Source: Chloroflexota bacterium (GTDB taxonomy: Bacteria > Chloroflexota > Dehalococcoidia > JACPQD01). Taken from it: DNA of 42,058 bases. Under the pieces are notes generated by a model that saw only the letters and a program-made list of their open reading frames with translations, did not search any database and was not told where the DNA came from. The stretch is from assembly GCA_016190665.1 (NCBI GenBank), contig JACPQD010000078.1, positions 1-42,058 on the forward strand, read 5' to 3'. The stretch's first letter is position 1. Every line of letters begins with the position of its first letter. Of the stretch, positions 1-7,953 are shown in pieces. The translations under genes and the position numbers were made by a program.

Positions 1-409
1 AACGGTGGCGACCCGGCGCAGAAGACGCGTTCTTCAGCCCCAAACGGTTCTTCTGACCGACGACCGCCCCACCAGGAGGCCAAAAACGACCCCGTCTTGC
101 CACCACAACCCGACTGCGCCAGATTACTCACGGATTTGGGTTACACTCAGCCGCTATTGACAAGCCGCGCGCAGTCATGATAGACTGGCGCCGATTTCGC
201 GATCGTCGAATCGATACGGAGCCGGGACAAAAGCAGACCCTTCAACCTGCGTCTGATTGGTAAGAACCAACTGCTTCCCGGATATCGCGACGGTCAGCGC
301 TTCGCAATCAAGGAGAGTGGCGCCGTGGACTACCAGCCGACTTGCTCTGGATAATCGAGTGAGTCGGCTTGTCCTTCCTGACGGCATAGGCAACAAGAGG
401 AGGACATAG
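1..409. other. Upstream region without a recognised gene
   Basis: Frame 1 is open from the window edge to a TGA at about 178, but the translated residues match no family I recognise and no start codon is visible. It could be the 3' end of a gene cut by the window or chance. A possible promoter lies at 157-186, and the ribosome site of the first SBP gene at 396-404. I see nothing else in this stretch. Confidence 0.4.
157..186 (+). promoter_or_regulatory. Possible sigma-70-type promoter upstream of SBP1
   Basis: A perfect TTGACA at 157-162 is followed after 18 bases by TAGACT (181-186, four of six consensus matches). It points toward the first lipoprotein gene, 224 bases downstream. It was found by eye only, and the long leader makes the assignment weak. 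Confidence 0.3.
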
Positions 410-2089
410 ATGCCCACACGGAGGTTCTTTTTCGCCCCATGTTCCCTGGTAGCCTTCGCCTTCCTTCTGTCGGGCTGCGCCCCGGTCTCCGCTCCCGTAG
501 CGTCGCCAGCGTTAGGGATCCCCCCTGTGCCAGCCGCCGCCGCGCCCGCCCCGTCCCCCGCGAGCAAGCCATCTGTGGAACAGCCCAGGTACGGCGGCAT
601 CCTTACCCGAGCCAATCCGGAAGACCCTCCAAATCTAGACATGCATCAGGCCTCCTCGGTCAGCGTGCAGCTTGCGCTGGCAAATGTTTATAACGGCCTG
701 ATACGCCTCGATCCGGTGGAACTGGAGAAGGTCATCCCTGATCTCGCTGAGCGTTGGGACGTTTCCCCAGACGGGAAATCGTATACCTTCCACCTGCGCA
801 AGGGGGTCTCCTGGCACGATGGCAAGCCCTTCACTGCCGAGGACGCCAGGTTCAGCCTGGAGCGCGTAGCCTTCTGGAAGGAGCACAAGATTGTCAGCCC
901 GAGGAGCGGGCAACTGGTCAGCGCGCTTCAGAAGGTCGATGTGGCTGATGCCTCGAGCATCCGCATCACTCTCAAGTATCCCAACGCCTCCTTTCTCGGA
1001 AACATGGCGGCCGGATGGGTCGTGATGGTCCCCAGGCATGTCGTGGAGGCCAAAGGGGACCTGAAGAAAGATGCTGTGGGTACCGGACCCTTCAAGTGGA
1101 AGCAGTGGAACCTGGGAGTGAGCCACGAACTGACGAAGAACAGCGATTATTTCCTTAAGGGGCTGCCCTACCTCGATGGCATCAGGGTCTACGTCATCAA
1201 GGATGATTCGACGCGCTTCGCTGCCTTCAGGACGGGCCAGGTGAAGATGACCGGCATCGCTTCCAAGGCCTTGAATCACGGGCAGGCGGAGATGTTGCGC
1301 AAGGAGATGTCCGATAAGATTGCGGTCATATCCCACCCCGCAGCCGTCCGCTACATGCTTCTGATGCAGTCCAAGAGGAAGCCGTGGGATGATATCCGCG
1401 TGCGCCAGGCGCTAGACCTGGGCTTTGACCGCAAGGCGGCCATAACCATCAACTACAATGTCGGCATGATTGGCGCCGCCATGCACCCGAAGGGCGTCTG
1501 GGGAATTCCCGAAGAGGAGATGGCCAGGCGTCCCGGTTACCGTCAGCCGAAAGAAGAGGACGTGGCCCGGGCAAAAAGCCTGCTCACGGAAGCGGGCTAT
1601 GCCAGCGGCTTCAAGACTCAGGTGCTGGTGCGAAAAGGTGTCGAATCCGAGCAGCAGGGAGTGGTCATTAAGGACCAACTGGCGAGGATAGGCATCGAGG
1701 CCACCCTGGACGTCCGCGATAGCGCCGATAATCAGGACAGGGTCAACCGCCGTGACTTCGACCTGCACAGTCGTATCTTCACAGACCCTCTGGATGATCC
1801 GGATACGACATTCAGCGCCTACTACGTGACGGGCGGTTCGATGAACTATGGAGAGTTCAGCGACAAGACCATAGATGAGCTCTTCGCCAAACAAGCCGCA
1901 ATGCTGGACCAGAAGGCGCGTAAGGAGGTAGTCCTGGATATCCAGCGCCGCATCCTTGACCAGGTGATGTACTTTGTTCTGTTCTGGGACACCTACAACC
2001 TGGGCTTCTGGAAAGAGGTGCGCGGCTACATGCCCGGCTTCGGGCCCTACAGTCACAATAACCTCGACCACGTGTGGCTGGCCAAGTAA
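410..2089 (+). CDS. ABC transporter substrate-binding lipoprotein, family 5 (SBP1)
   Basis: This is a 559-residue extracytoplasmic solute receptor of the SBP_bac_5 (peptide/nickel/opine) family, expected to be anchored outside the membrane and to deliver ligand to an ABC permease. A lipoprotein signal peptide ends in LLSGC with the lipid-carrying Cys at residue 23. A Pro/Ala linker follows to about residue 55, then the mature domain opens with RYGG (60-63) and ends with the family's V-W-L-A-K tail. The start is set by an AGGAGGA site at 396-404 in front of ATG 410. No permease or ATPase gene is nearby, so this is an orphan receptor. The hotdog dehydratase gene follows after 42 bases and is probably co-transcribed. 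The ligand cannot be read from sequence; peptides, carboxylates or aromatic compounds are all possible. Confidence 0.93.
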   Translation: MPTRRFFFAPCSLVAFAFLLSGCAPVSAPVASPALGIPPVPAAAAPAPSPASKPSVEQPRYGGILTRANPEDPPNLDMHQASSVSVQLALANVYNGLIRLDPVELEKVIPDLAERWDVSPDGKSYTFHLRKGVSWHDGKPFTAEDARFSLERVAFWKEHKIVSPRSGQLVSALQKVDVADASSIRITLKYPNASFLGNMAAGWVVMVPRHVVEAKGDLKKDAVGTGPFKWKQWNLGVSHELTKNSDYFLKGLPYLDGIRVYVIKDDSTRFAAFRTGQVKMTGIASKALNHGQAEMLRKEMSDKIAVISHPAAVRYMLLMQSKRKPWDDIRVRQALDLGFDRKAAITINYNVGMIGAAMHPKGVWGIPEEEMARRPGYRQPKEEDVARAKSLLTEAGYASGFKTQVLVRKGVESEQQGVVIKDQLARIGIEATLDVRDSADNQDRVNRRDFDLHSRIFTDPLDDPDTTFSAYYVTGGSMNYGEFSDKTIDELFAKQAAMLDQKARKEVVLDIQRRILDQVMYFVLFWDTYNLGFWKEVRGYMPGFGPYSHNNLDHVWLAK

Positions 2090-2131
2090 CGAAACAATTC
2101 GCAGAATATGCGATCAAACTTGGAGGTGAGA

Positions 2132-3292
2132 GTGATTCAAACGCGGCATGCGGTTATTACGGATGAGATGATCCAGCAGGTCAAGAAGCGGCTGGGCGTG
2201 GAATACACCCCAGGCGAACCTTTCTACAATACGCAGGCCACCCGTGATGCCATCCGTCACTTCGCCGATGGCATCGGTGACCTGAACCCCCTCCATCGCA
2301 AGGAGGAGTATGCGCTGAAGACGCGCTGGCACAGCCTCATCGCCCCGCCGGCCTTTTACTACAGCGTGTTCCCCGTGGGACGCAGCGTCGGCCTTCCCGG
2401 CGTCCACGGTTGGTTCGCTGGCGGCGACTGGACCTATTACCGCCCACTCTACGTGGACGAGTTCCTCACCCCCTATGTCAAGTTTATCGACATGGTGGAA
2501 AAGAAGAGCCGTCACGCCAGGCGCATCTTTCTGCAGTACTCCCAGGTAATCTTCAAGACCCGCAACGGCGATGTCCCGGCCAGGGCCATCGGCTGGGTGG
2601 CCAGGGCTGAGCGAGGCGCGGCGGGAGAACACGGTACCCGAAAACACAGCTATATTCAGGCTGCCGACTATTCGAAGGAGGAGATGGACCGCATCGTCAA
2701 GGCGGCGCTGGAAGAGAAAGTGCGTGGCGCCGAGCCGCGCTACTGGGAGGACGTCCAGGTGGGAGACGAGCTCGACACCATCGTGCGCGGCCCGCTGACC
2801 ATGCGCGATATCTACGGCTGGATGATGGGCCGCGGTTCGCCCTTCATGAAAGCCCACGGCCTATTCTTTCAGTGGAGGGAACGCAACCCAAGAGCTGTGA
2901 TGACGGATTCAGCCACAGGGGAGGTTGATGTGCCCGAGCTTGTACACATGCAGGACACTCGCGCCCGGGAGATCGGCGTGGTCGGCGCCTACGACTATGG
3001 CGCACAGCGTCTGAGCTGGCTGTTCAACCTGGTCACCAACTGGCAAAGCGACGAAGGGTTCCTCTGGAAGCTCTACGGCGAGATCCGAGGGTTCAACGTC
3101 GTCGGGGATACGTCATGGCTCAAGGGCAAGGTCACGCGCAAGTATGAGGAAGGAGGTGTGCGTCTAGTCGACCTGGAGCTCTCCTGCGAGAACCAGCGCG
3201 GCGAGATTACCGCTCCCGGGCGGGCCAGCGTCAGCCTCCCCTCGCGCGTCCATGGCCCCGCCGGACTCCCATCGAGCGTGGACGCCAGCTAG
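2132..3292 (+). CDS. FAS1-like/MaoC-type double-hotdog dehydratase
   Basis: A 386-residue protein resembling the FAS1-like dehydratase/MaoC group, which hydrates or dehydrates acyl-CoA or related thioesters. The N-terminal half carries the hydratase signature F-A-D-G-I-G-D-L-N-P-L-H at about residues 44-55, and the C-terminal half has the second hotdog unit with G-A-Y-D-Y-G-A-Q. I chose GTG 2132 because GGAGG at 2122-2126 sits 5 bases before it. An in-frame ATG at 2108 has no ribosome site and would add eight residues. The gene lies 42 bases after SBP1, so the imported ligand is plausibly a precursor of its CoA ester (inference). The length fits double-hotdog members. The precise substrate is unknown. 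Confidence 0.82.
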   Translation: MIQTRHAVITDEMIQQVKKRLGVEYTPGEPFYNTQATRDAIRHFADGIGDLNPLHRKEEYALKTRWHSLIAPPAFYYSVFPVGRSVGLPGVHGWFAGGDWTYYRPLYVDEFLTPYVKFIDMVEKKSRHARRIFLQYSQVIFKTRNGDVPARAIGWVARAERGAAGEHGTRKHSYIQAADYSKEEMDRIVKAALEEKVRGAEPRYWEDVQVGDELDTIVRGPLTMRDIYGWMMGRGSPFMKAHGLFFQWRERNPRAVMTDSATGEVDVPELVHMQDTRAREIGVVGAYDYGAQRLSWLFNLVTNWQSDEGFLWKLYGEIRGFNVVGDTSWLKGKVTRKYEEGGVRLVDLELSCENQRGEITAPGRASVSLPSRVHGPAGLPSSVDAS

Positions 3293-3460
3293 GAGATCAA
3301 GCGCTGCAGTTGGGGGCGACACGGAGGCGGTCTGGTACGGATTGACAGCCTGGCGCCATGTCAGCCATGTTAACCCTGCCGCAGGCGGCGTGCTATGGGT
3401 CTTCCGAAGCTAATGTCATAGCGGTGGCAACTTTGGCGGCGATCGAGAAAGGGAGTGGGA

Positions 3461-3670
3461 ATGGCAGAGCCAGTCTACGAAGTAGTGTGGCCCCTTGGCA
3501 GGCGCAAGGAGGAAGGTGAGCGCCCTGAGGAAGTGAAGGGCGCGTCTGAAGAGCGTACCACAAACCAGGTCGAAGAAGAGCGTGGGAAGGCCGGGCGGCG
3601 CCCGTACGCTGACTTGGAGGAGTGGCTTCGCAGCCTCGGCGCAACTTCAGCATCGCACGATGAGAATTAG
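3461..3670 (+). CDS. Small protein with the UGSC N-terminal motif (YEVVWPLG)
   Basis: A 69-residue charged protein. Residues 5-13 (V-Y-E-V-V-W-P-L-G) match the extreme N-terminus of selenoproteins UGSC-A and UGSC-B in this window. After that it diverges into a Glu/Lys/Arg-rich segment and a short helical-looking C-terminus, with no UGxC motif. AAAGGGAG at 3448-3455 precedes ATG 3461, while GTG 3455 overlaps that site and is less likely. The next gene starts 15 bases after its stop, so the two are probably co-translated. It may be a remnant of a UGSC gene whose body was lost, or a real small protein reusing a docking motif. The function is unknown. Confidence 0.55.
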   Translation: MAEPVYEVVWPLGRRKEEGERPEEVKGASEERTTNQVEEERGKAGRRPYADLEEWLRSLGATSASHDEN

Positions 3671-3685
3671 GAGGTCAAAAAGAGA

Positions 3686-4576
3686 GTGAAAGCACAGGCG
3701 ACCCTTACGGCGCATGAAGCGAAGAAGCTGATTGCCAAGGCGGTAGCCCATATGCCCGCAACGCAGGCGGCCCTTCGAAACGGCAAGATATTCATCAAAT
3801 GCGGCACCACCGCCTCAGCGGTGGCCGAGGAGCTGAGCGCCGTGCCTCTTTGCATCTCCGGCCGCATCACTCCCCAAGGCACCAAGACGGCCCACTCCAA
3901 AGACAAAGGCATGCTCCATATGCTTCTGGATAAGGGAGAAGTGCGGCAGGTGGATGCGCACCAGGAGGGCTTTGGCGTCGATATGGGCAGAGGGGATGTC
4001 GCCATCATCGGGGCCAACGCCCTGGACATCCACAAGAGGACGGCGATAATGGTGGCCGCGCCCATGGGAGGCAGCGCAAGGGTTTTCCCGGGCCTGCAAG
4101 CCAACGGTGTGACCATCATCGTGGTCGTAGGCTGGGAGAAACTGATCCCGTGCTCCATCGAGGAAGCCGTGAGTGCGGCAGGGAGGGAGAGCGTTGACCT
4201 ATCCATGGGCTCAGGCGTCGGGCTGATTCCACTTCCCGGTACCGCGGTGACTGAGACCGATGCTATTGAGATGCTGGCAGGGGTGAAGGCAACCGTCATC
4301 GGAGCGGGGGGCGTCTTCGGGGCGGAAGGCTCGACCACTTTTGTCATGGAGGGCGAACCTGCCGAGGTCAAGAAGGCTTGGGAGTTGATTCAAGGCGTGA
4401 AAGGCGCGGCTCCCAGCGGGATTGCCGAATCGATGGTTGAGTGCCACGCCAAGAGCCCTGCCTGCTCGAAGTATGTGGAAGCAGCCGGAGTCCGAGTTCT
4501 CTTCCACCGGGCCTGCGTATATCGCCAGCCCGGCCTTCCCGATCTGGTGTTTTCCGAGGCCCCAAGTGTGGTATGA
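3686..4576 (+). CDS. Conserved protein of unknown function
   Basis: A 296-residue soluble protein that I cannot assign. An N-terminal helix-rich segment is followed by a KCGTTASAVAEEL block (about residues 38-50) and an acidic/His stretch. Near residues 210-222 there is a Gly-rich turn, V-I-G-A-G-G-V-F-G-A, that could belong to a nucleotide-binding fold, and a Cys pair sits near residues 253 and 260. There is no signal peptide or membrane segment. GTG 3686 is preceded by AGGAGG at 3669-3674, inside the stop region of the preceding small ORF, which indicates an operon. I recall similar unassigned proteins in anaerobes, but that is memory and not a search. A strong hairpin lies just downstream. 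Confidence 0.75.
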   Translation: MKAQATLTAHEAKKLIAKAVAHMPATQAALRNGKIFIKCGTTASAVAEELSAVPLCISGRITPQGTKTAHSKDKGMLHMLLDKGEVRQVDAHQEGFGVDMGRGDVAIIGANALDIHKRTAIMVAAPMGGSARVFPGLQANGVTIIVVVGWEKLIPCSIEEAVSAAGRESVDLSMGSGVGLIPLPGTAVTETDAIEMLAGVKATVIGAGGVFGAEGSTTFVMEGEPAEVKKAWELIQGVKGAAPSGIAESMVECHAKSPACSKYVEAAGVRVLFHRACVYRQPGLPDLVFSEAPSVV

Positions 4577-4600
4577 GCGCTAACTTGACAAAGATGACCC

Positions 4601-4653
4601 GCAGGGGGGGCTTGTCCCCTGCTGGGGCGTGGCGGTGGGGGACAAGCCCCTGC
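4601..4653. repeat. Inverted repeat / hairpin downstream of the unknown gene
   Basis: Arms at 4601-4619 and 4637-4653 pair around GGGGACAAGCCCC, with two extra G in the first arm and a 17-base loop. No T-run follows, so it is not a classical intrinsic terminator. It may be an mRNA-end stabiliser or a dispersed palindromic element like those at 7845 and 41983. Confidence 0.6.
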
Positions 4654-4872
4654 ACTACGGCTATCTAGCGCGCCATCACCGGAGAAAACTCCCGGCCAAC
4701 TCTGGATCGGAATGCGCCGGGAAACCCTGCATTGCGGCTGGCGTCCGGCGTATTTTAGCGCTTATGCTAGGTCGGGGGAGGTAGTGGGGAGGTAGAGGCG
4801 ACAGCGGCAGTTCTCGGGAACGACGACGCAGCGCGCCTCGATGATTCTATTCTTGACGTTCGGCGACTGTCC

Positions 4873-5787
4873 TCACCGGACCGTTTGCCACCCCTCGTCG
4901 GTCAAAGCTGATTCCAGATAGGAAATCAGCGCTCTGGCCTCTTTGGAGGGCGGCGCTGCGGAGCGAAAGACGAAGCCGTAAAGGACGCGGCGGGGGAAGC
5001 CGGCGACGGCGATTACCGACAACCTGCCCTGCCGGATAGCCTCCTCCACCAGATGTCTGGACCTGATGCCGATGCCGTACCCGCCGGCTACCAGCTCCAG
5101 CTCGGTCTCCGCCTGACCCACCTCGGCCACAACGTTCAGCCGGGCGCGAGTCTCCTCAGCGATCTCCAGCAGCAGTGAGTGGGCGGTGGTGCCCGGCATG
5201 GAGGTGACGAATCTCTCCGTGCTGATCTCAGCCAGGGAGACCGCGCGACGTTTGGAAAGAGGGTGCCCGGCCGGCCCAACCACGATGACCTCGTCCTCGA
5301 AGGCCACGTTACTTGAGGTCAAGCCGGCAGGGAGGCCGGCGACCGAGGCGAGGGCGAAATCCAACTCACCCGCCAATACCCTGACATAAAGCTCGCCGCG
5401 CAAGCCGCCGGTCACGCCGATGTGGGCGTCCGGGTACTCCGATTTCCATCGCGCCAGGCACCGCCCCACATCGACGGCAAAAATGCGGCTCACACCGAAG
5501 AGGACGACCGCGGTGCGGGGCGCCACAAGCTCGGAGACGGATTCTTCGGCCGCCAACTGGAGAGTATTGAATCTCTCGCCATACTCCTGGAGAATGCGGC
5601 CGGCGTGGGTAGCTCGGAGCCTGCCCTTCTCTCTGCAGAGGAGTTGGACTCCGCACTCGCGCTCCAGATTTTGCACCGAGCGATGGACAGCAGGTTCGCT
5701 CAGCCCGAGTTGCTCCGCGGCTCGGGAGTACGCCCCGAGCTTGGCGACCCAATAGAAGTGCTGCAAGTGCTTGACGTTTATCTTCAA
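4873..5787 (-). CDS. LysR-family transcriptional regulator
   Basis: A 304-residue LysR-type regulator and the only clear minus-strand gene. Residues 1-60 form the winged helix-turn-helix, with the typical H-F-Y-W-V-A-K-L-G-A-Y-S-R-A-A-E-Q-L and L-S-E-P-A-V-H-R-S-V recognition region. Residues 90-300 form the periplasmic-binding-like effector domain. No ATG is available: the reading frame begins at a TTG (5785-5787) with GGGAG about ten bases upstream, and the next upstream ATG runs into a stop. It is divergent from the SBP2 cassette. The shared intergenic region holds an inverted repeat and a promoter-like sequence, so it probably controls that cassette in response to its substrate. That target is inferred from position only. 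Confidence 0.92.
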   Translation of the reverse strand: MKINVKHLQHFYWVAKLGAYSRAAEQLGLSEPAVHRSVQNLERECGVQLLCREKGRLRATHAGRILQEYGERFNTLQLAAEESVSELVAPRTAVVLFGVSRIFAVDVGRCLARWKSEYPDAHIGVTGGLRGELYVRVLAGELDFALASVAGLPAGLTSSNVAFEDEVIVVGPAGHPLSKRRAVSLAEISTERFVTSMPGTTAHSLLLEIAEETRARLNVVAEVGQAETELELVAGGYGIGIRSRHLVEEAIRQGRLSVIAVAGFPRRVLYGFVFRSAAPPSKEARALISYLESALTDEGWQTVR

Positions 5788-5867
5788 CTGACGCCAACTC
5801 CCATAAGGACCAACGCCCCGGAATCTTGACCCGTGAAAAGATTATATCGAAACGGCGGCAGAATTGT

Positions 5868-5908
5868 AACATTTCGTGGTTGACAAGCCGACATGAAAAT
5901 GTTAGGTT
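5868..5908 (+). promoter_or_regulatory. Candidate LysR operator and divergent promoter
   Basis: AACATTTC (5868-5875) is mirrored by GAAAATGTT (5895-5903) with one extra A. Between them lies TTGACA (5880-5885), followed after 17 bases by TAGGTT (5903-5908). An inverted repeat straddling a -35 box, about 90 bases upstream of a divergent LysR start, is the usual arrangement for a LysR-controlled promoter. It now reads into the SBP relic and on to SBP2. Confidence 0.4.
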
Positions 5909-5915
5909 TCTCCAA

Positions 5916-6035
5916 ATTGCCACAGCCTACTGGAGCAACATTGCCTACGCCTGGTGGAAAGAAGTTAAGGGCTACACTCCGCCGTCTTCCTTCCATAGCG
6001 CTTTCGGCTACGAGGACATCTGGCTTGCCCAGTAA
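5916..6035 (+). pseudogene. 3' remnant of an SBP_bac_5 gene
   Basis: The last 36 or so codons before TAA 6033-6035 read A-Y-A-W-W-K-E-V-K-G-Y and end in D-I-W-L-A-Q. This is the C-terminal signature of the window's SBPs; SBP2 has A-Y-A-W-W-N-E-V-R-G-F and D-M-W-L-A-N. The upstream residues of this open frame have no SBP similarity, and no signal peptide or RYGG start exists. An SBP gene was evidently lost except for its 3' end, between the LysR operator and SBP2. Confidence 0.8.
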
Positions 6036-6111
6036 TGATTGGGCTGGCGCTCTTCGCTGGATGTAATGTGTGGGAAGGTCCATTCTGTTCGTTGTTCAGA
6101 AGGAGGCGAAA

Positions 6112-7821
6112 ATGATTACGCGAAATCCGCCCGCTCTCATCGGACTGGCCATCGCAATCAGTCTGCTGCTAGGCTGCGCGCCAGCGGCCCCACCGACGGC
6201 TACGCCCAAGCCCGTCGCTCCGGCCGCGACGGCGACGGCCCTCCCGGCCAAGGCCTCGCCCGCGGCGCCGAAGCCTGCGGCGCCGAGTCCCACTGCCAAG
6301 CCGGCGGCTGACCAACCGCGCTACGGCGGCGCTTTGACGCTCGCGGTGGGCGGAGATGCGCCCAGCCTTGATATCCACCAGGAAGACTCATCTTTTACCT
6401 ACGCCATTACCATGGGCACCTACAATCTCCTGGTCAGGCCAGACCCCAAGGCGTGGCCCGAGTTCAAGCCGGTCCCTGAGCTGGCGGCAGGCTGGCAGGT
6501 CAGCACTGACGGCAAGGTCTACACTTTCAATCTGACCAAAGGGGCCAAGTTTCACGACGGGAGCCCGGTCACGTCAGAAGACGTGAAATTCTCCCTCGAC
6601 AGGATCCGCAATCCACAAAAGGGAATGGCCAAGAGCCCCAGGAAGATCCAGCTCGAGGCGGTTACGAGCATCGATACGCCTGATGAGAACACGGTCAAGA
6701 TCACGTTGGCCAATCCGCAGGCCTTCTTTGTTTCCCTTTTGGGCACAGTCTTCTATACGATTATGCCGAAGAAAGTTGTCCTGGCGAATGACAACGACAT
6801 GAGGAAGACCGTGTCGGGCAGCGGTCCCTTCAAGTTCAAGTCCTACTCCAGCGGCGTTGGCTGGGAGCTGGTGAAGAACCCGGACTATTTTGTGAAAGGC
6901 CGCCCTTACCTGGATGGCGTCAAGGGTTACATAGTCAAGGATTCCTTCACGCGGTTTGCGGCCCTCAGGACCAAGCAAGTCCTGTGGTGGACGCCCTTCC
7001 CCTACATGAGCGTGTCCCAGGCCAAGATCCTTGAGGAAACGCTCCGTGACAAGCTCACGCTTAAGTGGGGATTCCATCCCGCCTGGTACGGCGCCATCTT
7101 CAATATGGAGAGAGCGCCGTGGAGCGACGCGCGGTTGCGCCAGGCAGTCAGTATGTCCTTTGACCGCAAGAGCATGGTGGCGGCGGCGTTGGAAGGGGCG
7201 GGCGTACCAGGCATGTCCCCTCAGCCGCCTGGGGAATGGGCGCTGAAAGATGAAGAGATGTCGAAGGCGCCTGGCTACGCCAAGCCGGACGTCGTGGGGG
7301 CGAAGAAGCTGCTGGCCGACGCGGGTTTCCCCAACGGGCTTAAGGCCGAGATGCTGGTCCGGGATGTGAAAGTACACCAGGATACCGCCATCGTCATCAA
7401 GGATGCCGCGGCTTCCATCGGCATCACGCTCGACCTGAAGGTGGAGGAGACGGCGCCCTATACAGACGCGCAGTACAAGAGGGCCTTTGGCATCGCCGAG
7501 GGAGGGGTTAGCAGCAAGCTCATGGACCCCGCGTTGACCCTCGGCGACTTCTATGTGACCGGCGGCGGACGGAACTGGTCGGGATACAGCAATAAGACGT
7601 ACGACGACCTCTTCGCCAAGCAGTCTGCAACTCTCGACCCTGCGGAACGCCTCAAGATAGTGTACGAGATGCAGCGGATCCTGCTGAAGGACGTTCCGAT
7701 AGCGATCGCTTTCTGGACGAACGCTCCTTACGCCTGGTGGAATGAAGTCAGGGGCTTCTATGTTCCTGTAGAGTTCTCGAACGCGTATCAGCAATACGGA
7801 GATATGTGGCTGGCCAACTGA
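6112..7821 (+). CDS. ABC transporter substrate-binding lipoprotein, family 5 (SBP2)
   Basis: A 569-residue SBP_bac_5 lipoprotein. The signal peptide ends in SLLLGC (Cys 22) and is followed by an unusually long Pro/Ala/Thr/Lys linker of about 48 residues before RYGG near residue 70. The mature domain ends in D-M-W-L-A-N. The start was placed at ATG 6112 because AGGAGG (6101-6106) precedes it; the longer frame from 6070 would put 14 residues before the signal peptide. It is downstream of the LysR operator region and heads the nitrilase/UGSC-A/M24 cassette. Its C-terminus is closest by eye to the SBP relic just upstream, which suggests a former tandem pair. The ligand is unknown; an amide or N-carbamoyl compound would fit the nitrilase next door (inference). 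Confidence 0.93.
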   Translation: MITRNPPALIGLAIAISLLLGCAPAAPPTATPKPVAPAATATALPAKASPAAPKPAAPSPTAKPAADQPRYGGALTLAVGGDAPSLDIHQEDSSFTYAITMGTYNLLVRPDPKAWPEFKPVPELAAGWQVSTDGKVYTFNLTKGAKFHDGSPVTSEDVKFSLDRIRNPQKGMAKSPRKIQLEAVTSIDTPDENTVKITLANPQAFFVSLLGTVFYTIMPKKVVLANDNDMRKTVSGSGPFKFKSYSSGVGWELVKNPDYFVKGRPYLDGVKGYIVKDSFTRFAALRTKQVLWWTPFPYMSVSQAKILEETLRDKLTLKWGFHPAWYGAIFNMERAPWSDARLRQAVSMSFDRKSMVAAALEGAGVPGMSPQPPGEWALKDEEMSKAPGYAKPDVVGAKKLLADAGFPNGLKAEMLVRDVKVHQDTAIVIKDAAASIGITLDLKVEETAPYTDAQYKRAFGIAEGGVSSKLMDPALTLGDFYVTGGGRNWSGYSNKTYDDLFAKQSATLDPAERLKIVYEMQRILLKDVPIAIAFWTNAPYAWWNEVRGFYVPVEFSNAYQQYGDMWLAN

Positions 7822-7844
7822 TGCACTGAATTGCCAACGCAGGC

Positions 7845-7915
7845 GTAGAGGAGGGTTTGGCCCCCCCTTAGTCCCCCCGTGGACGGGGGGATAAAAGGGG
7901 GGGCCAAACCTCTAC
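7845..7915. repeat. Large intergenic inverted repeat
   Basis: GTAGAG...GGTTTGG with seven C (7845-7867) pairs with seven G plus CCAAACC-TCTAC (7898-7915). An inner nine-base stem closes at 7872-7891 around ACGGGGGGA. The whole 71-base unit folds on itself almost completely. It fills most of the SBP2-nitrilase gap. No T-run follows, so it is better read as a palindromic (REP-like) element or attenuator than a simple terminator. Confidence 0.7.
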
Positions 7916-7953
7916 ACCACTGTCCATCTCCCAAGTAGCAAGCGGGGCTGCAA

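Noticed and set aside
3342..3371. TTGACA at 3342-3347 as a promoter for the mini-ORF operon.
   Set aside because: The -10 region at the right distance (CATGTT) is poor, and one match is not enough to claim a promoter.
5826..6035. A 69-residue ORF as a real small gene.
   Set aside because: Only its C-terminal half resembles anything, and that part is the tail of an SBP; the first half has no relatives or ribosome site.
6574..7794. Long minus-strand open frames opposite SBP, KPR and MmgE/PrpD genes (this one is 406 residues).
   Set aside because: They mirror GC-rich coding genes on the other strand, show no family features, and have no ribosome sites.
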